From the NCBI GenBank assembly GCA_000149265.1, contig CH003241.1, forward strand, positions 356,580-420,579: a DNA stretch of 64,000 nucleotides. Reading direction: 5' to 3'. The notes beneath the pieces were generated by a model. It ran no database searches and had not been told where the DNA came from. It saw only the letters and a program-made list of their open reading frames with translations. Both the position numbers and the translations under genes were made by a program. Positions 14,731 to 24,600 of this stretch are shown one piece after another. Each line of letters starts with the position of its first letter. Position 1 is the stretch's first letter. The DNA comes from Ciona savignyi. Its lineage: Eukaryota; Chordata; Ascidiacea; Phlebobranchia; Cionidae.

Positions 14731-16776
14731 TTAGTTATAATACACCTTCTTTCCACTTCTAAGTGACATGGAAGACTCATTCAATCGACTTGTATCTTTC
14801 GGTTGCGGTGTATAAAAGGAATCCTGTATCTTTTGATGCAGACGCTTTTTTTGTGTTCGTGGTGATTTTGTGGCAGATCGAATTACAGCACAACTTGATT
14901 TAATATAATTTGTTTTTTTGCTAGTCGGTATAGCTTTGCATTTGTTTAAAGAGACTTCGATTTTTGCTTTGTGTTGTAGTTTTACTGGATCGAAAGATAA
15001 AAAATCTGTGTCATCACTTTCACTACCGGTACTTGAAGATAATGAACGGGTCGATTTTTTTCTTTCGGAGCATGCTTTTCTGATCATTGTAGACTTTGTA
15101 CAAGACATAATATTTCTAGGTGGTGTGTTTTCTTTAGCTCTTCCACTGTTGGTTCGTGGTGGGATTTTGTTTTTTTGGTTTAAATTTATTGAAAGAAAAC
15201 CAGAGTCATTTTCAGACGTATCAGAAATAATTTGCCTGTTCTGTCTATGTTTCTTTGATCTGGAAATCATGGCTGGGGAGTTGGTTTGTACTGGGTGCTT
15301 TTTACGATGGACTTGTTTTAAAGTTAACACTTTCGGTGGTTTCTCTTTTAGTACTTGTTGAGGATTTAGATCTGAAGAATTTGTAAAATCAAGCTCACTA
15401 CATGTTTTTCTTTTGCAGGTAGGATCAGATTTAATGGTATTAGGAACAATTAGTCTGTTGTTAGGTGAATATTTTTTTAGCGGATAAGATTGAAAATCAG
15501 AGCGTGGAACAGTTAATAATTTGTTGGAAGACAATGATAGCGAATTTGTGGATTGAGACACTAGGTGGTTCTGTTCAGTTCTGGATTCAGAAAAATCCCG
15601 TTCGTGTCTAGATATAAATTTTGGAATAAGTTCTTTGTCCATAGTTTCCTCGTCAGAAGAAGAATTATTGTTGTTAACAGGGCGACTACTTGCAAAGTAA
15701 ATTTCGGGTGTGGTTGAAGGTTTTCTAGGTTGGCGGTACTTTGTACTTTCAGTTGTTTTTCTACCAATGTTAATTGACGATTTTCCTTTGCTAGTGCGAT
15801 TAGGTTGAGTGGATATTTTTTTCCTGCCCATACACCTGTCTTCTTTGGGTGAACATAGCTGCATATCAGACAGTGTTTTTGTCATTGCTCTATGAGGAGA
15901 TAATAATGAATTTGAAGATTTTACAATTCGTTGTTTGCATCTTGATCTGGATTTAGAGATGTTCTCTTTGTGAGTGATTTCCTCGCTAGAAGAACTATCG
16001 GTTCTGATTCTAGATCGATTTTCTTTCGACATAATTGAAGATTTGCTGGGCTGTCTAACCTTATCATGTCTAAGCAAATGACTGGAAATAATAGTGGTTT
16101 TAGGTTTCGGTAAACCAAGTTGGGGAATGGTCCAAAACGCATCATTGTCTTCATTACTTGTATTCTTACAATCACTATTACTGGAAGAAGGTAACAATCC
16201 ATTCGGGGTGTGGTATGTATCACTTGACACTTCATCAATATTTTGCTGACCTATACTTAAAAAATCTTCTGATGAAAAGGATTCAGAATCTGAAGATGGA
16301 GGAGATAGGGAATTTCGCTCTGCGATCTTACGACAGACATTCGATACTGCTTGAAAATGAGAAACGGATAAAATGCTGACCGTGTCGAAGTCTGGTTGCT
16401 TAGGACGATCAAAACTTGGATGAACAGGGACTGAAATCTTTCTTTGTGACCTGAAAGAGTGCTTTGAATTTGAAAAGAGCTCACTAGAGTCGGAGCTACT
16501 AGAGAGTGAATCACAGTCTTCAGAAAAGTCTAGTTTTTGTTTACAGATTGGCGAACTAGTATCAGACAAACTTGAATGCAGAATATCCAATATGTCCTGG
16601 TTTTGCTCCGGTGGATCAATTCCACTTTGTCCAGTTAGAGTATCAATAAGGGTAAAGCTGATGCCTTGTGGTAGATTCTCATATCGTCTGCAAATATTTT
16701 CGATTTCCTTATCAAATGTACTTGAACCAAATTTAGTTAAGGTGTCTAAAATTGAGTTTGTGTCCACATTTTCCAT
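14731..16776 (-). CDS. Ser-rich nuclear-type protein with possible HJURP/Scm3 N-terminal motif
   Basis: Single exon, 681 residues. The ATG at 16776 is preceded on its own strand by TTTATTTATTTATAG then one G, so a splice acceptor abuts the start (5' UTR intron or spliced-leader site). The body is dominated by Ser runs (SSSSDSSE, SSSSEEITHKEN), basic patches (RSRIR, KKKR) and S/TP sites, typical of a disordered, phosphorylated nuclear protein. Residues about 20-50 read FDKEIENICRRY, thirteen residues, then TLTG. From memory, the Scm3 segment of human HJURP has the same frame: F-x10-Y-x13-TLT. HJURP is the CENP-A chaperone at centromeres. That similarity is short and unproven; otherwise the family is unrecognised. 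It is convergent with AP3M, about 900 bp from its stop. Confidence 0.8.
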   Translation of the reverse strand: MENVDTNSILDTLTKFGSSTFDKEIENICRRYENLPQGISFTLIDTLTGQSGIDPPEQNQDILDILHSSLSDTSSPICKQKLDFSEDCDSLSSSSDSSELFSNSKHSFRSQRKISVPVHPSFDRPKQPDFDTVSILSVSHFQAVSNVCRKIAERNSLSPPSSDSESFSSEDFLSIGQQNIDEVSSDTYHTPNGLLPSSSNSDCKNTSNEDNDAFWTIPQLGLPKPKTTIISSHLLRHDKVRQPSKSSIMSKENRSRIRTDSSSSEEITHKENISKSRSRCKQRIVKSSNSLLSPHRAMTKTLSDMQLCSPKEDRCMGRKKISTQPNRTSKGKSSINIGRKTTESTKYRQPRKPSTTPEIYFASSRPVNNNNSSSDEETMDKELIPKFISRHERDFSESRTEQNHLVSQSTNSLSLSSNKLLTVPRSDFQSYPLKKYSPNNRLIVPNTIKSDPTCKRKTCSELDFTNSSDLNPQQVLKEKPPKVLTLKQVHRKKHPVQTNSPAMISRSKKHRQNRQIISDTSENDSGFLSINLNQKNKIPPRTNSGRAKENTPPRNIMSCTKSTMIRKACSERKKSTRSLSSSTGSESDDTDFLSFDPVKLQHKAKIEVSLNKCKAIPTSKKTNYIKSSCAVIRSATKSPRTQKKRLHQKIQDSFYTPQPKDTSRLNESSMSLRSGKKVYYN

Positions 16777-17898
16777 CCTATAAATAAATAAAAAATATTA
16801 TTTAAAAAATATTAAGAAATAAATATGATCATCACTTGTAAAGTGCTGGTGTTGGTTCAAAACTTTACAAATGCAAAGTCTTTAACGTTCTTACTTAAAT
16901 GTGGCTTTGATTAAATCAGTGGGATTTAATGGCTTGAATAAACATACAATGTAATTTATTTTATTGTTGGGAAGCCCCAATATATTGTAAACTCAAAATT
17001 AAATGAAAAAACACTTTTCTAATTAAAAGTCAACGAGACACCAATAAAATGGGTTAAGTAGTCTTGGTGCCTCCTTATCCTAATTAAACAAAGTAGGATA
17101 ACAAAAAAGATAACAAAAATAAATAATATATTTTAGGGAACTTCAACATTATGTAAGAATAAAACTTATGCATAGAAAATTACAGAAATAATTTATATTT
17201 ACAAAATAACAGTGATAATTTATATACAACATAAGTGATAATTTATTTAAATAAAAGCAATAATTTATATACAAAATAACTGCAATAAGTTATAAAAACA
17301 ATATAACCGTGACGGTGATTATTCATGTTATAATATAGGCTATATATATATATTAATGTAAAGTTTACAATATACTGGGCGGTACCCCATATCTAACATA
17401 CAATAACTGATTTTTCAACAACTAAACCTATTAATTTGTACGTCACTATAAACCCAAGTTCAAGTCATATTAGACTCTTTGTAACTTAAACATGTAATTA
17501 CAAATTGACCAGCACCAGTTAAACAATATCAAATATGTAGGCCTGCAACAATACAAATTTTATTTTGGTTTCCTTTGCTGCAGCGTTTACCACCAACAAT
17601 TTGAAAATAGTTGTCATATATATGTAAATAGGGGGTTAACTGAAAATCCAACAATTAACAAAAAAACTGGCAAGATACTACAGCAAAACAGGAAGGCACC
17701 AAAAAAAAAACAAAAGTTATCTAGTTTGGTGCCTCCCTGCAATGAGCATAAGGAATATAAATTAAGTCACTTTTTACATAGGTATTGAGTGCACACGCTT
17801 CTTAGTGTTAGAAAAAAAAGAGTTAAAACTATATTTTATATAGATATAATCAAATTTATTATCATTTTACCGTTTTAGGGCTAGTGTACTATGCTCTG

Positions 17899-18124
17899 CA
17901 GTTTCTAAACTGGTCGGGTGTGTCCTTGGCCAAGGCACTTAACCAACATTGCCTAACCTCAGTGGAATGATGGGTTCTACCAAATTAACCAAACGACTAA
18001 TTGCAATAGCTTTGGTAACACGACGGTGGGCGCGAAGTAATCTGACGCTGGCGCGTGTGCCGTGTGTTAACGTCTCTTGCATTTTCCCATTTATAAGGAT
18101 AAACATAACTATTCTATCCTATCC
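17899..18124 (+). mobile_element. SINE-A copy, 5' truncated
   Basis: Starts within the head at GTTTCTAAACTGGTCGGGTG, continues GTGTCCTTGGCCAAGGCACTT, and ends ATCCTATCCT. Confidence 0.85.
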
Positions 18125-19359
18125 TCTTAACAGAGAAAGTAAACATATGATGTAGTATCGGATAAAATAATATTTGTACTCTCTCAAACTTAAAATCGTC
18201 CAAGGTGTTGCACCGATAGTAGGAAAAAACATGAATAATTTATGTTGTGTAAACGAAAATTACCGCGAAACAAAATCTTGAGAGCTTTTAACTTTGGCGC
18301 GGAGAGCACAGAAATCACATATCATTTAAGATATCAGTGGGGGTTGTAAAACAGGAAAAAACAACTTTGTAATTGGTTCCCTTCGAATTGACGCGATATC
18401 GAATCAGGTTGAAACTTTCAGGAATCCTAACTCGCATGCCGATAGATTGTCTCGACTTTTAATATTTTCTAAAAAACAATGAGAACTCCGCTATCGGCAA
18501 AAATGTAAAAAGGCCACATTTTCAGCCATTTTGGCGTTATCGCAGATACCTCCGGATTAGAAAGAAATATTTTCTTCAACAACCAGAATCATAAAGGCAT
18601 AACTAGAATTTAAATTACCCAGTTTACCCCGGGAAATACCCCAAAATAGATTATGCATAACCAACCATAGATACTATGTTATTACTCTTTTAAATGAGGT
18701 GGAAACACAAAACTAGGATAGGATAGGATATTTCATGTTTATCCCCGTAAATGGGAAAACCAAGAGAGTTAACACACGGGCAAAAAAGATGCGTATGCCC
18801 ACACCTATCTTTAAAGTTTTTCCGGAAAAATCCCATTTATTAAATTCGACTGAAACTAGTGATCAGTCATATTATCGTCTATATCTCCGGATTAGAAAGG
18901 TAAATTTAACTTTATTTTTTTCTTAAATTCTCTATATAACTACAGAGTGTCAACCACGTGTTAACCACCACTATTTGTAAAACACATGTTGTATGATATA
19001 TATTCATGTGAGCAGGGTCCCTAATCACAATTTGTATTTTATACACCAAGTTTGTAGTTTGTTTTTGCAAGAATAAATGCATGGGTCCCTGAGGTAACAA
19101 TTTTGTTATCCATGTTCATAGCCCAACATATTTATTGTCATATATGTGCACGTCAGGTCCATGTTATCCAACATTCCAGAAAGTTTTAACCGGACTGCAA
19201 TAGTTTTGTTTCTGCAAGCATAAACGCATGGGTGCCATAGTTATTAAACCAAAGTTATTGTTATGTGTAGTTAAAAAAGAATAATCGTGTAAGCATACCT
19301 AACATTTTACCACGACTGTTTTAAATTAAAGCCTCTTGTCAAGCGCTGTAATGAAATAA

Positions 19360-20330
19360 AGCTCAATTCCCATTACAGCCCGATTTAGTTTTTTTATGGC
19401 TTCGGGGAATTCTCCTGGGTTTAGTATATAAATTTCTCTTTTTACATATCTGGGTCATGTTATAACAATTCTTAAAGTTTTAATCCGATTTGACGATTCC
19501 TTGTTGGAGATGTCGGGCAGTATGGCGTGCCTGTTACTATCATGATTTAGGAACAAAGCATAATTTTTGGGATATTTCCCTATATGTATTTTATTTTTTT
19601 TATTGGTAAAAAGGTGGCTATCGCACCAACATTCACCAAATCTGAACAAAATGGGAGCAGCTGTTCTAGCGCTATGCTCCAAAGTATTTTTCCAAGTAAT
19701 TTTTTCTAAGTGTTAAATCAGTGGCTAATGCATCTACATTTCATCAAATCTGATTTAAATTGGAACAGCAGTTCAAGCGCTATGCCCAGAAAAGCTATTT
19801 TTAAGAAAAAAATACTGTTTTGGTTTTTATCGTCCCAGGGGAATTCCCCTGGATTTATCATCCAAAATTTTAGTTTCTGCATATCTAGACCATGTGGTCT
19901 GACAAATTACCGAGTCATTGTGATTTCATGACCCCTTCTGGAAGATGTCGGGTCCACAAGCCATGCCTGTCAAGCGTTTAACGAAAAAATAATATATAAA
20001 AAAACGGACAAAAACTATGTGTCCCATTTTTTTCCAAATGGGACCCATTATAGTGAATAATTGTCTAGTCGAAACCAGAGTTGCGGCTTTGTGCTTTGTA
20101 CTTTCTGTGTTTTCAACTGTAAGAAGATTTCTGCATATCGAAACCATGTTGTCTAACAAATGACAAAGTTTCAATGCGAATGCATTACTCCTTCTTTTGG
20201 TAGATGTCGGGGCGACATGCCGTGGCTGTCAAGCTTTTGACGAAAAAATGGACAAAAAACAATGACCAATAATAATATATTTTTTATTAAAAAACTGTTG
20301 AACCAAAATATATCTATTGTGTTATGAACA
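19360..20330. repeat. Interspersed repeat family D, two or more copies
   Basis: Blocks recur with CCCGATTTAGTTTTT, GGGGAATTC, GAGATGTCGGG, GGCATGCCTGTCAAG and CGTTTGACGAAAAAA. Related copies occur at about 21080-21150 and 28380-28905. No open reading frame or terminal structure I can define, so the element class is unknown. Confidence 0.6.
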
Positions 20331-21290
20331 TGGATAACAAGACTGGTTTGTTATATATATCAGGAAAACAATCCGGAAATGTAGCTCACGTTCAGTCAAA
20401 TTGAAAGGTAAATTAAACAAAAACCGAAGTCGGTCTTAGTTTAAGCCAGTTTAAAGATTGGCTTAAAACAAATCGAAAGTGTAGCTCGCGTTAAGTCAAT
20501 CTTGCCAGGATCAAGTACTCTGAATCACTTGAACCCACGTTGGAGAATTTGCGTGTCGTTGCCTAGGCGCACAGGAGAAGTATTCCTTACACGGATGTCC
20601 AAGTGTGCGATGACAATCGTGTGGTTCTTGACTTGAAAATCAATACAAACGTGACAAAACATGGCATAGGTATTATGCTATACGAAATAAATGGTTTGTT
20701 CTACTATATATAATCCAGCAATTGGGTTGGCTACACAGTGAAATGCAATGAGTCGGCGTGTTTCGACGGAACGACGAAAGAGTTTACAGTGCAGTGTTTA
20801 CATTGAGTGTTTACTGAAAGACTGTGATTTTGTGTATAAATCTTTTCATATATTTTCATATAGGACACTTATGTTTATCCTCGTGGGTGGAAACAACGCA
20901 AGGGACGTTTACACGCGGCCAATCATTTTTAGTAGAGGTGGAGTTAACCTTATAATCCATTGGGTTCGGATAATGTCTTCTAAGTACCCTTTCCAATTAC
21001 ACAAACTAGCTAGCGATCAGTTTTGAATCTACAATCTACAACATTTTACAACAAATGTTTCGTAGTAAAATAAAGCTAAATTCCCAAAACAGCCCGATTT
21101 AGTTTTTCATGGTTTCGGGGAATTCGGGGAATCCTGGATTTAGTACATAAGTTTTAAAGGAAACTTTGAAAATTTAAACCTCTAATTCACTATGTGACCT
21201 TTAACCTAACTAATTCTTTTTGCAGACAACGTTAAATATTAATTCTTTCCAATCATAACAGGCCACGTCATTGCGTCGTTGCTACACTGA

Positions 21291-21491
21291 CTATGTTTCT
21301 TCATCAATGACGTCATCAACGACGTGTACATTCGATTCGGGGATGCCGAAACCATCGTTGATCGTCGACGATTGTGACGTTTGAATTGATTTTACGAACT
21401 CCGGGGTTTCAGGGGAACTCCCCGAGTTATCCCCGATCGGAAAAGCCCCGTCGAATAATTTTTTGAAAGAAACGAAGCGACCGCCGTAAAG
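21291..21491 (-). CDS. Possible alternative last exon of the PDZ-LIM gene
   Basis: Minus strand: acceptor-like AATAATTTCAAG is followed by 66 open codons and TAG. No ATG starts this frame. Composition looks coding: LYGGRFVSFKKLFDG, then SGSSPETPEFVKS, then acidic HVVDDVIDEET. It starts in phase 0, like the standard last exon (21663-21737), so exon 7 could splice to either. If used, it would replace the second zinc finger of LIM3 with an acidic tail. It could also be 3' UTR. Confidence 0.35.
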   Translation of the reverse strand, partial: LYGGRFVSFKKLFDGAFPIGDNSGSSPETPEFVKSIQTSQSSTINDGFGIPESNVHVVDDVIDEET

Positions 21492-21662
21492 CTTGAAATT
21501 ATTATTTACTTTGGTTATTGAAGCGTGCAATCATTTCCACTGTGCATTATTACGCCAGGTAAGGATATTGTTACGTAGCATAGAAACGCTTTTTAATTGA
21601 ACTTGTTAAACTTCCTTATATCCCAATACGAAAAAAAATTGAGAATGAGATTGCTTCCTTGT

Positions 21663-24600
21663 TTATTTGCAATTGTGACAAAAGGGGAACCCCCCACGCC
21701 GGACGAATCTCTTCCCGTTTAAATTGCGACGACATTTCTGAAAAGAAATATTCAGTGTTAGCAACGTAGGTTGAAAAATCATATAAAAAGGAAGCAACTT
21801 GGCCTTTTTAAAATTTTACTTTAAAATAAAAGTTGCAACGTTGGTGGGAAATCCCCTTTCGTATCACCCGGTGGGAAGCTTCTTGGCGAGACTTATGATG
21901 CAGACGAAAGGTCGTGGGTTCGAAACCAGCTGATAGCGAGTTATATTTGCCTTTAAGCAAGCGGAAATTGACTGAACCAAGTGGATTTATATTTATTAGA
22001 TATTTAACAAACTACAAATAGCCTCTTAGCAATAGCTTCGGTAGCCCAACAGTGGGAAGAGGTAAACCGACGATTGCCAGTGTGGTGACGCTATCTAGGA
22101 GGGTATAACTTCAACCCACAGCCGATCGTGTGGCTGAATGGTTAATGCGGGCGATATATACAGCATTTTTATAAATATAAACTCGTAGAAACGAGCCCAC
22201 CATGGGTTCGAGACTGACTGGTAAAAAAACGTAAATTTTATGGTTACCATCTGTAAAACAACATCCTTGGTCAAAATACTGATTTTAATTTTTTGCAATA
22301 AAGGTCATTATGCCGAATTACGTGATAATAGCCACTTTATTCTGGTTGTTACCTGACAATTAAAGCATCTGTCATGCCATTTCTGGTCGATTGCTTTTAT
22401 TTCCGAATCCCCCGGTCCAATCAGCTTCCTGCATGCGTAACACGTGACTGCGAACAATCTCTGGTGGTCTGAACAAATAAGTCTATTACATCATGAATTG
22501 TGTATATGACGTCATGAATTAAATCGCAAAAGCAGTCATTTTCACTTTACCATTCACACATTTGAACACGGATAACGCTTAGATGAGGGAAGGTGGGGAA
22601 ATTGCTCAATAAAACTATGGAAATCTGACCCTGACATAAACATAGATATCACCGTAGAACCAAATATGGAGCCCATCTTATTTTAGTCAGCAGATTCTCT
22701 TTTCCTATTAGTATTCCCGCTGTACACAAAGCGTTGTGTGATAAAGGCTCGTAGTTTACGTGCGAAAAGCCTTTTCAAGCAAACAATAAATAATACGGAG
22801 TGAGTTTTAACTGTCTATCCTGTTTTGGCACGTTTCGTACGGAAGGAAAGATCTTGTGCATTTGTGTCAAGGTAAGTGCAATGGCAGTAATGAATAAATA
22901 GTGCAAACCACGTCCAGAGCAAAATCTAAATTTCTTTCAATCAAATAAATCGGAAGGGTGGGCGTGTCGCTTTTTACCGAAGGATTGTAGATTCGAAACT
23001 GGCAGGTTAAGAATTATTCCTCCATAGTTTTAGCGAGAAGTTTCCCCTAGTGTTGTCCGATGTCGTACAATCAGAAACTTATGACAAGTGCCTGGCAAAA
23101 CAAAACCGACAGAACAAACACGCCTAACATTTTTCGTCCGTAATTTTCGAAATAAATATCACACCAAGTCATCGAATATGCGCAGTTAAATCAATATTTT
23201 GTCATTCTTATTCAGTAACTTACCGGTATCGCAGTACACTTTCCCGCCTTCCATATGGAACACACCGTCGTACATGGGCTGCCCGCACGCCGCACACACA
23301 AAACAAGCAAGATGCCATTGACAATTCAATGCTCGGAATGCCTCCTATGACATCATAGACTCGATTTAGGTGTGGTGTAGTATAGCTAGTTATGTTGGGA
23401 TAGTGAGGGGGGTATTTATGTTTATCTTGGGGTAAATACATGTTTTTGTTTCACCTCCAGCGCTAGTGCAGTGTGTTGTTTAGAATTTATACATAATTGC
23501 ACCTATTTAACCAGTGAGGGTTTCTATAACGCCCGCCGCTTTATCCCAGCAGGCGACTGGTTTCGAATCAAAAACCGTTCGGTCGTTGGTCCGGCGGAGT
23601 GGCTTGGTGGTTTAGCGCGTCGTCATTAAAAGGTTGGTTGCTTCAATCATAAACGACACGCAGCAATAGCTCCGGTTAACTGACGGTTGCACGAGGTAAT
23701 CTGACCCTAGTTACCTTACCAAATTAAAGGAACGTATGAATCATACACAACACACTGCAATAGCTCCGGTAACTCGACGGTATGCACGAGGTGATTTGAC
23801 GATTGCCCATGTTTTAACCTCCTTGAATTTTTCATTCACGAGGATAAACATAAATATCCTATCCTATTGATATAGCCCCCCTGTTGTTCAAGAGTCACCC
23901 GACTGCTCGTCGTCTGTAACATTTGTTTGGTTCTGCAGATTTGTTACCAGTACATTGGAAAAACTAAAAAGAGAAAAGAAGGTAAACTGCACACTTAAAC
24001 GAAAATTAGGGCGTAAGGGTAAGTGTTAAAGGCGAGGTGTATAAGTAAGGGCGACTATTGGGGTTAAAGTTAGTATTTGGGGGAGATTGAATTTAGTTTT
24101 CATAGTTTTGTTGGTAGTTTTCCTCCTTTTAGTGTTGCCAGAATATATTTTATCCTACCCACAAAACTTACCTCAAAGATGGGTTTGTTGCATTTTAAGC
24201 AAGGTTGGGAGAAATATTGGTTGTGGCAATTGACACAATATGGCTTCCCACCGTCCACTATAAACCCGGAGTCCAAACTACCTTGACAGTTTGGTGCAGA
24301 ACAAACGAAGCAAAGTTTGTGAAAGTTGATTCCTTCCACTGTCGAGTATTCTCCACCGCTGGATGGCGGGATAAATAAGTTTTTTCGAAAGGGACAACAA
24401 CAATAGTACGGTCATGTGGCCGAATGTTAACGCGACCGATACATATACCGACTACTATACAAAAAACACGGTCCTTGTGACGAGCCCATCATGGGTTAGA
24501 AACTTGACTCGGTAAAAAAAACAGCAATAGTACGGTCGTGTGGCCGAATGGTTAACGCGATCGATACATATACCAACTACTATACAAAAAAAACGGTCCT

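Larger units (their letters stand above)
16777..21290. other. Gene-poor AT-rich region with repeats
   Basis: 4.5 kb without a supported exon. It contains SINE-A copies (17899-18124; fragments at 18715-18784 and about 20866-21027) and the repeat-D block 19360-20330. The stretch 17140-17290 is an AT-rich tandem of AATAATTTATATACAAAATAAC-like units. The upstream promoter of the Ser-rich gene should lie in its left part. Confidence 0.6.

Noticed and set aside
14918-15361. 147-codon plus-strand open frame
   Set aside because: Antisense shadow of the 681-residue Ser-rich gene; no independent coding signal.
24530-24560. tRNA-like A and B boxes (GTGGCCGAATGGTTAACGCG ... GGGTTCGAAACTT)
   Set aside because: No cloverleaf with paired acceptor stem, and many dispersed diverged copies with A-rich tails: SINE-B heads, not tRNA genes.
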